DNA of 64,000 bases from Paulinella micropora (taxonomy: Eukaryota; Cercozoa; Imbricatea; Euglyphida), in contig BJOX01000323.1 in assembly GCA_009731375.1 (NCBI GenBank), forward strand, positions 468,384-532,383. Reading direction: 5' to 3'. The first letter of the stretch is position 1, and the number at the start of each line of letters is the position of its first letter. A program made the position numbers and the translations under genes. Positions 10,893 through 23,044 of this stretch are shown piece after piece. The notes beneath the pieces were generated by a model, which searched no databases, was not told where the DNA came from, and was given only the letters and a program-made list of their open reading frames with translations.

Positions 10893-11050
10893 GCCTCGGA
10901 ACCAACGCAACAACATAGCCTCGGAACCCACATCGACATAGCCTCGGAACACACACAACAACAGAGCCTCGGAACCAACACAACAACATAGCCTCGGAAC
11001 CAACACAACAACATAGCCTCGGAGCCAACACAACGACATAGCCTCGAAAC
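10893..11050. repeat. 25-bp minisatellite, about 6-7 units
   Basis: Units of CATAGCCTCGGAACCAACAC plus AACAA repeat every 25 bp with a few substitutions and no spacers. Confidence 0.85.
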
Positions 11051-11119
11051 CAGTAGGAAGAGGCCCAACCACCTCCTCTTTCCGTGGGGTGCCATACTGT
11101 GCACCCCTTCATAATAATG

Positions 11120-11162
<43 letters not shown>

Positions 11163-11194
11163 TCATCATAAATTAATAATAATACTATAATAGT

Positions 11195-11308
11195 GCTTCT
11201 CTGTCAATGGCTGATGCATTTCTGCACATGCGCCTCCATCGTCTCACCCGTGAGGGGAGTACGAAGAATTGACGATAAGCTCTAATGACGCCCCCGCAAG
11301 GGCAGTTC
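11195..11308 (-). mobile_element. tRNA-derived SINE, copy E (partial)
   Basis: Tail and part of the body, nearly identical to copy D, entering a gap at 11309. It follows (TAA)n. Confidence 0.55.
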
Positions 11309-11644
11309 NNNNNNNNNNNNNNNNNNNNNNNNNNNNNNNNNNNNNNNNNNNNNNNNNNNNNNNNNNNNNNNNNNNNNNNNNNNNNNNNNNNNNNNNNNNN
11401 NNNNNNNNNNNNNNNNNNNNNNNNNNNNNNNNNNNNNNNNNNNNNNNNNNNNNNNNNNNNNNNNNNNNNNNNNNNNNNNNNNNNNNNNNNNNNNNNNNNN
11501 NNNNNNNNNNNNNNNNNNNNNNNNNNNNNNNNNNNNNNNNNNNNNNNNNNNNNNNNNNNNNNNNNNNNNNNNNNNNNNNNNNNNNNNNNNNNNNNNNNNN
11601 NNNNNNNNNNNNNNNNNNNNNNNNNNNNNNNNNNNNNNNNNNNN
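11309..11644. other. Assembly gap
   Basis: 336 N, bordered on the right by (ATA)n. Confidence 0.99.
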
Positions 11645-11683
11645 ATAATAATAATAATAATAATAATAATAGGCTTCCTCATA

Positions 11684-12025
11684 CTATAGCATCAGATCCA
11701 GATCCTGGACATGTGCCTCCATTGGGTCACCGGGATCAGCCGATCCCAACGCATTGTCAGAACACCAAACAGACATAGCAGCAACAGCAACAGCAGGGGC
11801 AGATGGGGGCTGTGAAGTGCATGAAGAGCTAGATGCGAGGGTGTTAGCTGAAGAGAAGAACTCGGAGACACTACGCTGCGCTCCCGAACCCCTCTCTCTA
11901 GCCAGGACGTCCACACTGCGCGGACGGCCGCGCCGCGCAACATCAACGTCACTTGGGGGAGAGGGTGGGACAGAAGCTGATGGAACCTCAGTGAGGTCAA
12001 TCACCTCCTCGCCCCCATCCTCCAC
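11684..12025 (-). CDS. Possible C-terminal part of a retroelement or host protein
   Basis: 113 open codons that begin acidic (GGEEVIDLTEV), pass through an arginine-rich GRPRS segment and end next to a (TTA)n tract. The last bases share ACATGTGCCTCCAT with the SINE 3' ends. Ser/Pro/Ala-rich sequence is weak evidence of coding, and the plus strand is also open here. It may belong with the frame at 12437-12910. No family recognised. Confidence 0.3.
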   Translation of the reverse strand: MEDGGEEVIDLTEVPSASVPPSPPSDVDVARRGRPRSVDVLARERGSGAQRSVSEFFSSANTLASSSSCTSQPPSAPAVAVAAMSVWCSDNALGSADPGDPMEAHVQDLDLML

Positions 12026-12436
12026 CCCAAGCTCCTCCCTTTTACCCTCCCTAGCAGACCAACACTCAGACGTCCAGTTCGCGGAAACGAAGAATCCGGG
12101 GACGAGAAGGGCATGTTGGATATCGGGGGCATGAAGGGCGGAACAGTCTGGCGAAGGGTCGGTGAGACTGTAGGGGTTGGACCCAAAGGCAATGTCGGAG
12201 TCAACGGAGTCAGTACAGCGGATGCAGGGGCTGATGATGACGTAGAAGAGCTGCCAGCGGGCAACAAGCTAGATGAGCTAGTTGATGTTGATGCAGAGGA
12301 GCGTCCAGTGGGCAACGGACCAGATGAACCAGTCGGTGTTGTTGCTTGGGGCCGATGTAGTGCCAGTTGGTATACCCGAGAGTGCAGCTGCCGATGGTGG
12401 TCCTGCCAATCCAGCAGCTGAAGCAGCGGCTGGGTA

Positions 12437-12910
12437 TTAGTTGTGAAAAACTTCGACAGGAATGAAGTTGCCAAATTGATTCCAATGCTTCTCTGCAGCT
12501 GCTAGCGAGCCAGTAGGTCCCAGGTAATGGGCGTGGACTTCAGCGTCGGTCCAGTCGGGGTTACGAAGAAGGTCTAGGCTAGCTTGAGAAATGGTGACTT
12601 GGGGCAGCGATGTAGCCTTGTCCTTGTGGTTCTTTCGTAGGATATCCCGTATGTCGCTCACATAGCTTGTCAATAAATCGTAGATAAATTGGATAGTCCG
12701 AGTGCAAGAGAGGTTGGAGTGAAGGCGAGTAGTCTTCCCAGCCTTGAATTCCTCTTGAAACTTCTTGTCGGTGCGTAGAATATCTGGACGGGAGCACAGG
12801 ATGAGGTAGGGGTCCAAGCATCGTCGCTTGTGTTCGCTGTACTTCGAGACTGGGTCGTCGTATCGTGACTGATTCCACATGTAGGCGTACCAGGAGCAGG
12901 CCAGGACCAT
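12437..12910 (-). CDS. Unrecognised protein fragment, possibly retroelement-related
   Basis: 157 codons with mixed, protein-like composition (WYAYMWNQSRYDDP, DLLTSYVSDIRDILRKNHKDK, DAEVHAHYLGPTG). The ATG at 12910 is the first methionine. A Ser/Thr/Pro-rich frame (12474-12001) continues on the same strand in another phase, so a frameshift or intron may link them. With the frame at 11684-12025 it could be the 3' part of a non-LTR element ending in (TTA)n, or a host gene. I cannot decide. Confidence 0.4.
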   Translation of the reverse strand: MVLACSWYAYMWNQSRYDDPVSKYSEHKRRCLDPYLILCSRPDILRTDKKFQEEFKAGKTTRLHSNLSCTRTIQFIYDLLTSYVSDIRDILRKNHKDKATSLPQVTISQASLDLLRNPDWTDAEVHAHYLGPTGSLAAAEKHWNQFGNFIPVEVFHN

Positions 12911-13074
12911 TTTCCCCGATGTGGCCGGACTGGCCAGTGGCGGAAGGGAGGGATTGTGCCAAGAATTTCACCGTAAAATGCGCGAAAATTTCCTAACCGC
13001 GAGGGCCGAGACAGACAGACAGACAGACAGACAGAGATAAATTCATGTAATACATGACTACTTACAAAACATGA

Positions 13075-13092
13075 TATAGATAGATAGATAGG

Positions 13093-13137
<45 letters not shown>

Positions 13138-13140
13138 GGA
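13075..13140. repeat. (GATA)n microsatellite
   Basis: Uninterrupted GATA units. The sequence to its right (13141-13419) is unique, with no gene recognised. Confidence 0.95.
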
Positions 13141-13419
13141 TGAGATATCGACTAATGTCAGAAAAAAGGAGCTTCTGATTTCGTCAACCAAGGAAGTCTG
13201 TGGGTAAAGTATTAACCCGATGCCCAGCTAAGCCGTGATGTTTGCACGGAAGGGACTGATACAGGCGATACCAAATCTCCCTAGTACCAGGCGGGACCAG
13301 GGCTCGTTCCATAAGCGCCCCTTGCAGAACGAGCTCCCACCTCCATTACAGAGGACCCAGTAAGCAGATGGAGTTTCGAGACTGTCGACAGTCTAGTATA
13401 AACCGACACAGCACTGTGG

Positions 13420-13420
13420 G

Positions 13421-13466
<46 letters not shown>

Positions 13467-13491
13467 GTAGGTATGTAGGTAGGTAGGTAGG

Positions 13492-13544
<53 letters not shown>

Positions 13545-13624
13545 GGATAGATAGATAGATAGATAGGTAGGTAGGTAGGTAGGTAGATAGGTAGATAGAT
13601 AGATAGCCAGATAGATAGATAGAC

Positions 13625-13661
<37 letters not shown>

Positions 13662-14235
13662 TATAGATATATAGATAAATAGATAGACAGATAGATAGAT
13701 AATAGATAGACAGATAGGTAGATAGATAGATAGGTAGATAGAGATGGAGATGAAGATGGAGATGAAGATGGAGATGAAGATGGAGATGAAGATGGAGATG
13801 AAGATGGAGATGAAGATGGAGATGAAGATGAAAATAAAGAAACCTCGAGCTCTACGATAAGACCCAGGGCCAAGCAGATCGCGCCTATGTATGTATGATA
13901 TATGTATGTATGTATGTGTGTGTGTGTGTGCATTTATTTATGTGTGTATGTATGTATGTGTGTGTATATGTATGTGTGTGCATGTATGTATGTATTACTA
14001 TGCATGTGTGTGTGTATGTATGTATATATGTATATATGTATTGATGTATGTATGTATGTATGTCTGTATGTATGTATGTATGTGTGTATGTATGTATGCA
14101 TGCATGCATGTATGTATATATGTATGTATTTATGTATGTATATGTGTGTGTATGTATGTATGTATGTATGTATGTGTGTGTATGTATGTATGTATGTATG
14201 TACCTCGTAGCCCAGCACAAACCAGCACGATACCT

Positions 14236-14280
<45 letters not shown>

Positions 14281-14360
14281 CAGATACATAGATGGATGGA
14301 TGGATATATGGATATATGGATAGATGGATAGATAGATAGATAGATGGATAGATGGATATG
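13420..14360. repeat. (GATA)n, GATGGA/GATGAA and (TATG)n complex
   Basis: (GATA)n with GGTA and GACA variants to about 13740, a 12-bp GAGATGAAGATG repeat to about 13830, (TATG)n at 13885-14205, then (GATA)n and (GATG)n. Long Tyr/Ile/Ser or Cys/Met/Tyr/Val frames here are repeat artefacts. Confidence 0.95.
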
Positions 14361-14809
14361 TTTAATGTTTAATCTATGGGCGTGGCTTAGCTTGACAAGC
14401 CATTGCCTCCTATACTAACCCCGGACAAGAACTTTCAGCACCGGCCAAGCTGCACACCAACCACTGTCTCGCTGTGGTTGGTGTCTGTGCCCAGTTCAAG
14501 CCGAAAGGTAGCCGAGCCCTTTTGAACTATACGGCACAACACTAGAACACTCCCCAGGAGCGTGTGCCCTAAGGGGATGATGCCACGAACAAGCCGAGGT
14601 TTCAGGAGTTCACGCTCGTGAGTTACCTTCTACAACCCCGACTTCAACCCTTTGCATCACGCCCCGACTTCATCAGCCATGGTCAGGAGTTGGTTGCCTG
14701 CTTAGCCCTTGCGCTGCGCGCGATTAACGGCGGACACAAAATCGTCATTACAGGGGGTTTGGTTTTAGGCCGGAGCACTGCGCAGCTGGCCCTGTGCATC
14801 CCCCCCGGG
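14361..14809. other. Unique island between GATA arrays
   Basis: About 450 bp of balanced composition with no long coding frame. ACCACTGTCTCGCTGTGGT gives a small hairpin near 14460-14480. Possibly an interspersed repeat. Confidence 0.4.
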
Positions 14810-14958
14810 ATAGATAGATGGATAGATAGATAGGTGGATAGATAGATAGATAGATAAATAAATAGATAGATAGATAGATAGATGGATGGATGGATGGATA
14901 GATAGATAGATAGATAGATAGATAGGTAGGTAGGTAGATAGCTAGCTAGATAGATAGC

Positions 14959-14997
<39 letters not shown>

Positions 14998-15214
14998 ATA
15001 GATAGGTAAATAGATAGATAAATAGATAGATAGATAGATAGATAGGTAGATATATATATATATGTATATATACATATATATATTTCTAGATAGATAGATA
15101 TATAGACAGATACATAGACAGATACATAGATGGACGGATGGATGGATGGATATATGGATAGATCGATATATAGATAGATGGATAGATGGATAGATAGATA
15201 GGTAGGTAGGTAGG

Positions 15215-15246
<32 letters not shown>

Positions 15247-15307
15247 CAGACCTGTCTTTATGTTGATCCCGTATCCAGTCTTGGCAAGGCACGGGGACAT
15301 TATTACC

Positions 15308-15343
<36 letters not shown>

Positions 15344-15515
15344 TGTGTGTATGTATGTATGTTCGTGTGTATTTATGTATGCACGTATGCATGTATGTAT
15401 GTATGTATGTATATATATACGCATGTACGTACGTACGTACGTTCGTATGTTATATGCATGTATGTATGTATGTATGTACTTATGTATGTATGTATGTATG
15501 TATGTATGTATGTAC
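14810..15515. repeat. (GATA)n then (TATG)n arrays
   Basis: (GATA)n with (TA)n at about 15050-15085, a short unique stretch at 15250-15310, then (TATG)n to 15515. Confidence 0.95.
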
Positions 15516-15529
15516 CAGAGAGAATCCTC

Positions 15530-15830
15530 GCACGAAATGCATGTACACGTAGAGCAAGAACAAAATGCCCACATCCACCTACATACATACATACATACAT
15601 ACATGTACACGTAGAGCAAAAACCAAATGCCCACATCCACCTATATACATACATACATATAGACATGTACACGTAGAGCAAGAATAAAATGCCCACATCC
15701 ACCTACATACATACATAGATTATTTTACATACATGCATACATACATACATAAATACATGCATGCATACATACATGTAGAGGTAGAGCAAGAACAAAATGC
15801 CCACTTCGACCTAACATATACACATATATT
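15530..15830. repeat. About 60-bp repeat unit, four copies
   Basis: GTAGAGCAAGAACAAAATGC plus CCACATCCACCTA recurs at about 15550, 15610, 15673 and 15780, separated by CATA units. Confidence 0.8.
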
Positions 15831-16500
15831 ATATTACATACATACAAACATACATATATACATACATACATACATACATTACATACATTACATACATATA
15901 TAAATACATACATACATACATACATTGTGCATACATACATATATTAGATACATTATTTACATGCGTTACATACGTACATGACATACATAACATACATACA
16001 TCATACATACATATACATACATACACACATACATACACACATACATACATACGTACATAGATACATACATAGATACATACATAGATGCATACATAGATGC
16101 ATACATAGATACATACATAGATACATACAAACATACGTACATACATACATACATGCAAATGCATAATTATAAAGATACATATATACAAACATACAAACAT
16201 ACATACATACATACATATATACAGACGTATGTACATATATACATACATACATACATACATACATACATACATACATACGCATGCATGCATGCATATTTAC
16301 ATATATACATACATGCATACATACACATGCATGCATGCATACAGATATACATACATACATACATACATACAGACATACATACATACACATACATACATCC
16401 ATACATACATACATACATACATACCTACCTACATACCTACATACATGCATACATACATACAGACATACAGACATACATACATGCATACGTACAAACATAC
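15831..16500. repeat. (CATA)n array
   Basis: CATA units with GATA and GCATGCATG variants, i.e. the reverse orientation of the TATG arrays. Confidence 0.95.
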
Positions 16501-16576
16501 CTACAGACCAGGGTGATGAGGCCGGCATTTTTGAAGATCTTGGTGTAGATGATATCACCCGCGATGTAGAACAGAC
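16501..16576 (-). CDS. Single exon of a host membrane protein
   Basis: 76 bp bounded by TATAG on the 5' side and GTATG on the 3' side of the minus strand. In one frame it encodes a hydrophobic stretch, LFYIAGDIIYTKIFKNAG then LITLVC, that looks like part of a transmembrane segment. The flanking CATA/TATG repeats would be intron. Neighbouring exons were not found, so the gene is unknown. Confidence 0.5.
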
Positions 16577-16603
16577 CTATATGATATGACGTTGTCGATA
16601 TGA

Positions 16604-16678
16604 TACTGCCTTTTTGTTTTTCGCTACTGCCTTTTTGTCCTTCTCTACTGCCTTTTTTCCTTCTCTACTGCCTGCTTA
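16604..16678. repeat. CTACTGCCTTTTT repeat
   Basis: About four pyrimidine-rich units of 22-25 bp. To the right, 16680-16940 is unique sequence with no gene seen. Confidence 0.75.
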
Positions 16679-16940
16679 TTCTTTGTTATGATATGACACG
16701 ATATGATGTATGATATATGAACATACTTAACATATTGTAGATATGCAACGTATACATGTACTACATGTATACATATGCACATTGCTACTAACAGACGTAC
16801 GTAGATGGACAAGCGGACAGCAAGTATATCATGCTTCCATACACTTGCTGCTGCTATTGCTGCTGTTATGCCGTTGTTTCCATCTCTGCGTGACATTGGT
16901 GTGTATGCATGCAATGTACGTACATAACATATACTTGTAC

Positions 16941-17027
16941 ATCAACATATGTATATGTATTTGTATATTTTTGCATATGTATTTGTATATGTATACGTAT
17001 ATATGTATATGTATGTGTATATGTTTT

Positions 17028-17059
<32 letters not shown>

Positions 17060-17081
17060 CATATGTTTTTGCATGTATATT

Positions 17082-17116
<35 letters not shown>

Positions 17117-17140
17117 TTATATGTATATGTATATGTATAT
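16941..17140. repeat. (ATATGT)n hexamer array
   Basis: TATATGTATATG units leading into the CTTTA array through (TTACG)n. Confidence 0.9.
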
Positions 17141-17817
17141 GTGTACGTTACTTTACGTTACGTTACGTTACTTTACTTTACTTTACTTCACTTCACTTTA
17201 CTTTATTTTACTTTGCTTTGCTTTGCTTTGCTTTACTTTGCTTTGCTTTACTTTACTTTGCTTTGCTTTACTTTACTTTGCTTTGCTTTACTTTACTTTA
17301 CTTCACTTTACTTTACTTTACTTTACTTTACTTTACTTTACTTTGCTTTTCTTTGCTTTAATCTACTTTACTTTACTTTACTTTACTTCACTTTACTTCA
17401 CTTCACTTCACTTTACTTCACTTTACTTTACTTTACTTCACTTTACTTCACTTCACTTTACTTTACTTTACTTTACTTTGCTTTGCTTTACTTTACTTTG
17501 CTTTGATTTGCTTTACTTTACTTCACTTTACTTTACTTTGCTTTACTTTGCTTTGCTTTACTTTACTTTATTTTACTTTACTCTGCTTTGCTTTGCTTTA
17601 CTTTACTTTACTTTACTTTGCTTTGCTTTACTTTACTTTACCTTACCTTACCATACCTTACCTTTACTTTACTTCACTTTACTTCACTTTACTTCACTTC
17701 ACTTCACTTCACCGCTCCACTTTACTTTACTTTACTTTACTTTGCTTTGCTTTGCTTTGCTTTGCTTTACTTACTTTACTTTACTTCACTTCACTTTGCT
17801 TTGCTTTACTTTACTTT

Positions 17818-17968
17818 AAGTAAAGTAAAGCAAAGCAAAGCAAAGTAAAGCAAAGCAAAGCAAAGTAAAGTAAAGTAAAGTGAAGTGAAGTAAAGTGAAG
17901 TAAAGTGAAGTAAAGTAAAGTAAAGTAAAGTGAAGTAAAGTGAAGTGAAGTAAAGTGAAGTAAAGCAA
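17818..17968. repeat. Inverted block within the CTTTA array
   Basis: TAAAG units on the plus strand, meeting the CTTTA tract at a perfect palindrome (ACTTTACTTTAAGTAAAGT) near 17820. The junction can form a long hairpin. Confidence 0.9.
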
Positions 17969-18364
17969 GCAAAGTACTTTACTTTACTTTACTTACTTTA
18001 CTTCATTTTACTTTACTTTACTTCACTTCACTTTACTTCACTTCACTTTACTTCACTTCACTTTACTTTACTTTGCTTTGCTTTGCTTTGTTTTGCTGTA
18101 CTTTACTTTACTTTACTTTGCTTTGCTTTACTTTGCTTTGCTTTGCTTTACTTTGCTTTACTTTACTTTACTTTACCTTGTTTACTTTACTTTACTTTGC
18201 TTTACTTTACTTTACTTTACTTTACTTCACTTTACTTCACTTCACTTCACTTTACTTTTCTTTAATTTCCTTTGCTTTGCTTTACTTTACTTTGCTTTGC
18301 TTTACTTTACTTTACTTTACTTTACTTTACTTCACTTTACTTTACTTTTCTTTGCTTTGCTGTG

Positions 18365-18885
18365 CTTTATGTATACGTGTATGTATGTTTGTTTGTCTGC
18401 GTGTGTGTCTTTCTGTATGATATGATATAATAATATAACATAGGCCGTGTCCTCTTTTAAGGCGCGCAAGTCCACCCAAAGCAGAACCTACCATGCATTT
18501 CTGTATACGTGTATGTATGTTTCTTTGTCTGCGTGTGTGTCTTTCTGTATGATATGGTATAATAGTATAATACAGGCAGTGTCATCTTTTAAGGCGCGCA
18601 AGTCCACCCTAAGCAGAACCTACCATGAATTTCTGTAGATTTGTATGTATGTTTGTGTCTGTGTGTGTGTCTTTCTGTATGATATGGTATAATAGTATAA
18701 TATAGGCCGTGTCCTCTTTTAAGGCGCGCAAGTCCACCCAAAGCAGAACCTACCATGCATTTCTGCAGATTTGTATGTATGTGTTGTCTGTGTGTGTGTC
18801 TGTCTATCTGTATGATATGATATGATATAGGCAGTGTCCTCTTTTAAGGCGCACAAGTTCACCCAAAGCAATTTATGTATACGTG
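18365..18885. repeat. About 131-bp tandem satellite, four units
   Basis: Each unit holds TATACGTGTATGTATGTTT, GTGTGTGTCTTTCTGTATGA and a GTGTCCTCTTTTAAGGCGCG block. The last unit is truncated where CTTTA resumes. Confidence 0.85.
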
Positions 18886-20019
18886 TATGTATGTTTGTTT
18901 GTCTGTTTACTTTACTTTGCTTTGCTTTACTTTGCTTTGCTTTACTTTACTTTACTTTACTTTACCTTACCTTACTTTACTTTACTTTGCTTTACTTTAC
19001 TTTACTTTACTTTACTTCACTTTACTTCACTTCACTTCACTTTTCTTTACTTTCCTTTGCTGTGCTTACTTTACTTTGGATTGCTTTGATTTGCCTTGCT
19101 TTACTTTACTTTACTTTACTTCACTTTACTTTACTTTACTTTGCTTTGCTGTGCTTTACTTCACTTCACTCACTTTACTTTACTTTACTTCACTTTACTT
19201 TACTTTACTTCACTTTGCTTTGCTTTGCTTTACTTTACTTTGCTTTGATTTACTTTACTTTACTTTGCTTTGCTTTACTTTACTTTACTTTGCTTTACTT
19301 TACTTTACTTTGCTTTGCTTTACCTTACCTTACCTTACTTTACTTTACTTTACTTCACTTCACTTCACTTCACTTTACTTTGCCTTGCTTTACTTTGCCT
19401 TGCTTTGCTTTGCTTTGCTTTACCTTGCTTCACTTCACTTCACTTTACTTTACTTTACTTTACTTTACTTTGCTTAACTTTGCTTTACTTTACTTTACTG
19501 TACTTTACTTAGCTTTGCTTTACTTTACTTTACTGTACTTTACTTTACTTTGCTTTACTTTGCTTTGCTTTGCTTAACTTTACTTTGCTTTGCTTTGCTT
19601 TACTTCACTTTACTTTACTTTACTTTGTTTTGCTTTACTTTACTTCACTTCACTTCACTTTACTTTACTTTGCTTTGCTTTACTTTACTTTACTTCACTT
19701 CACTTCACTTTACTTTACTTTACTTTGCTTTGCTTTACTTTACTTTGCTTTGCTTTGCTTTACTTTACTTTAATTTACTTTACTGTACTTTGCTTTGCTT
19801 TACTGTACTTTACTGTACTTTACTTTATTTTACTTCGCTTTACCTTACGTCACTTTGATTTGCTTTGTTTTACTTTACTTTACTTTACTTTGCTTTACTT
19901 TACTTCACTTCACTTCACTTTACTTCACTTCACATCACTTTACTTCACTTCACTTTACTTTACTTTACTTTGCTTTGCTTTGCTTTGCTTTGCGCCTGTG
20001 GCATGCATACACATAAACG

Positions 20020-20326
20020 CATACATAAACACAGACATAAACACATACAAGTACATACATAGAAACAGAGCATACCATGGACAGACATATTTGCATCCCA
20101 TGTATGTGTGTATGTGTGTATGTATGTATGTATGTATGTATGTAATGTATGTATGTATATATGCATGTATGTATGTATGTATGTTTGTAAGTATGTATGT
20201 AATGTATGTATGTATGTATGTAATGTATGTATATATGTATGTATATATGTATGTATGTACGTATTTATGTATGTTTTTATGCACGTATGTAATGTATGTC
20301 TGTATGTCTCTATGTATGTATGTATG

Positions 20327-20360
<34 letters not shown>

Positions 20361-20490
20361 TGTATGTATGTATGAATGTATGTATCTATATCTGTATGTA
20401 TGTTTTCTACCTACGTTGTCGCGGACCAAGTGAACTGGCTTGTATGTGTGTATGTATGTGTGTATGTATGATGTATGTATGTATGTTTAA
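20020..20490. repeat. (CATA)n and (TATG)n arrays
   Basis: Short CATA tract, then TATG units with TAATG variants. Confidence 0.95.
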
Positions 20491-21066
20491 GAAACAAGAA
20501 AAAAGCATACTCGCCTTGCTTAAGGTGATTTTGAACTGATACACCGTCGGCTAGGTTAACAACCTAAAAAGTCACCTTACGCTCCTAACCAAGTGTCGTA
20601 CGCACGGCTTTTCAGAGCACACAGTCTTACCACACCTCCCTCTCACTCTTAACCAAGTCACAGCAAAGGCACAAGCAGTATGTGAGATGTTGTAACTATA
20701 GTCTAATGAGGGTGATACTAGGAGGCCCCTGGTATATCAGGGTTCAGCGAGAGGCTATTTCACTCACCTAGGGACTGCGGTCCAAACCACAGAATGGATA
20801 AGACAGCAAAGCACAGATAAACACCACAGACAGAGAGCAGACTAGCTATTCACTCTCTGCCTACACCAGCACTAAAAAGGCAACCCTATAGCTACCCTGT
20901 CAGTCTGTGCAATGCAACTGTTGTGCCCGTGGGTCCTTCTTCACAAGGAAAACACGTTCAACACAACCACTACTCACCACATCACTCAGCATAGTCGTGC
21001 TAGCTCGCCTCTGGGCGTTTCCGGGCACCTCCATTTGGCCCGGCAGGTTCCAGCCCTCGGGTTTGG
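20491..21066. other. Unique sequence downstream of the five-exon gene
   Basis: No convincing gene. The part next to 21067 is probably the 3' untranslated region of the minus-strand gene. Confidence 0.4.
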
Positions 21067-22154
21067 TCACGGAAGCATCCGCATGGTGCTGTGCTGGTGT
21101 GGCCAACCGCCCGTTCCCGACCGCAGTAGGCTGCGAGCCTCTGCGGAACTTACAGCAGACTGTTCTCCTGGCTTTGCAGCAGTTTGCTGTTGCGCTTGCT
21201 GCTGCCGGGTCTGGAGTAGTTGTTGCTGTTGCTGCTGCCGGGTCTGGAGTAGTTGTTTCTGTTGCTGCTGCCGGGTCCGGAGTAGTTGTTGCTGTTGCTG
21301 CTGCTGCAGCATACATATATGCATACGTACATGCATACATACATAGATACATACATACATACATTACATATATACATACATACACACATACATGCATACA
21401 TATATACATACCCGTCGCTGGAGCAGGAGTTGTTGATGTTGCTGCTGCAGTAACTGCTCCTTGAGCCTAGAAACATACATAGATACATACATAGATACAT
21501 ATATAGATACATACATACATCCATAGATGCATAGATACATAGATACATACCGCTTGGTAGGTACCAGCAGCGCCTTTTCTATCACGTTCCCGACCTCGTG
21601 AAAAATCACCTATACATGTTTATGTATTTATGTATGTATGTATTTCACAGGGAGAAGCAGCCACGAATCCTTACGTATGCTTGCATGTATGCACATATGT
21701 GTCTTGGTATGTTTATTCGTGTAAGATCACCTGTGCATACATGTATACATACAGACATATACGTACAGACAGACATACGTACAGGCAGACATACGTCCAG
21801 GCATACAGACACGTACATACATACGTACAGACATGCATACATCATTACCGACCATCCAGTATGATATATTCACCGTTTCCGTTTTGATTATTTTTTTGTC
21901 ATTAAAGTCTATCTTCGGTAGTTGGCATCACCTGCCGCACGAAATCGTCCGTAGTTGTGTCCAGAACCGATGCTTGCACCGAAGACAAGATGTCCCGGTT
22001 GCGCGACACGAAGCAGGACACATCTTACACCACGTCTTTTGAAAAATGACCTACATGCATACATACATACATACATACGTACATACATACATACATACAT
22101 ACATATCTACCTACCTACCTACCTACCTACCTACCTCCATACATACGTAATCTA

Positions 22155-22186
<32 letters not shown>

Positions 22187-22296
22187 TCTTTCTCTCTCTA
22201 CCTATCTAACTACATACCTATCTATCTATTATCTACCTACCTACCTACCTACCTACTATCTATCTATCCATATATCTATCTATCTATCTATCTATA

Positions 22297-22349
<53 letters not shown>

Positions 22350-22428
22350 GATAAAGAAACACTTACTTGCATAGATGAGGCTGTCTTTGAAGCGCTCTCG
22401 CAGCAGCGACGCCATCACACATGTACCC
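21067..22428 (-). CDS. Five-exon host gene with Gln-rich C-terminus (5' end not found)
   Basis: Exons on the minus strand: 22428-22367, 22023-21932, 21609-21551, 21466-21412 and 21303-21067. All four introns are GT-AG. The phases match at every junction (1+2, 0, 2+1, 0), which is strong support because the introns are tetranucleotide repeats. The joined product has [16 protein letters not shown], an acidic middle ([10 protein letters not shown]), a likely helix ([17 protein letters not shown]) and a Gln-rich tail with LLQTRQQQ repeats made by 33-bp DNA units, ending at the stop at 21067. A coiled coil is likely. I do not recognise the family. The first listed exon starts in mid-codon, so further exons lie upstream, perhaps in or beyond the gap at 22709-23044. 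Confidence 0.65.
22085..22345. repeat. (CATA)n, (CTAC)n, (CT)n and (CTAT)n arrays
   Basis: Tetranucleotide repeats inside the first intron of the five-exon gene. Confidence 0.95.
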
Positions 22429-22439
22429 CTAGAATATAA

Positions 22440-22708
22440 CAATATATGTATGTATGTATGTGTATGTATGTATGTATGCATGTATGTATGTATGTATGTA
22501 TGGATGGATGGATGGATGTATGGATGGATGTATGTATGGATGGATGGAGGGATGGATGGATGGAGAGAGAGAGAGAGAGAGAGAGAGGGCCTGTCAGTAT
22601 GACACACGCTAGCATGAGTACTGAGGGTCACACAAAGGCTCAAGAAAAACCGATGACAGATTGAGTTTTGCACACCAATAGAAATTGTGAGGTCACCAGA
22701 AAGAGAGA
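22440..22708. repeat. (TATG)n, (GGAT)n and (GA)n arrays
   Basis: Repeats upstream of the first recognised exon, followed by about 120 bp of unique DNA before a gap. Confidence 0.9.
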
Positions 22709-23044
22709 NNNNNNNNNNNNNNNNNNNNNNNNNNNNNNNNNNNNNNNNNNNNNNNNNNNNNNNNNNNNNNNNNNNNNNNNNNNNNNNNNNNNNNNNNNNN
22801 NNNNNNNNNNNNNNNNNNNNNNNNNNNNNNNNNNNNNNNNNNNNNNNNNNNNNNNNNNNNNNNNNNNNNNNNNNNNNNNNNNNNNNNNNNNNNNNNNNNN
22901 NNNNNNNNNNNNNNNNNNNNNNNNNNNNNNNNNNNNNNNNNNNNNNNNNNNNNNNNNNNNNNNNNNNNNNNNNNNNNNNNNNNNNNNNNNNNNNNNNNNN
23001 NNNNNNNNNNNNNNNNNNNNNNNNNNNNNNNNNNNNNNNNNNNN
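22709..23044. other. Assembly gap
   Basis: 336 N, the same length as the gap at 11309-11644. Confidence 0.99.

Larger units (their letters stand above)
17141..19995. repeat. (CTTTA)n pentanucleotide array, about 2.9 kb
   Basis: CTTTA, CTTTG and CTTCA units on the plus strand, with an inverted block at 17818-17968 and a roughly 131-bp satellite at 18365-18885. The Leu/Phe/Tyr frames it produces are artefacts. Confidence 0.95.

Noticed and set aside
10893-11050. CRISPR-like array
   Set aside because: The 25-bp units are directly adjacent with no unique spacers, and the DNA is eukaryotic; it is a minisatellite.
17141-19995. Telomere-like repeat
   Set aside because: CTTTA is not a known telomere unit, the array is internal and changes orientation.
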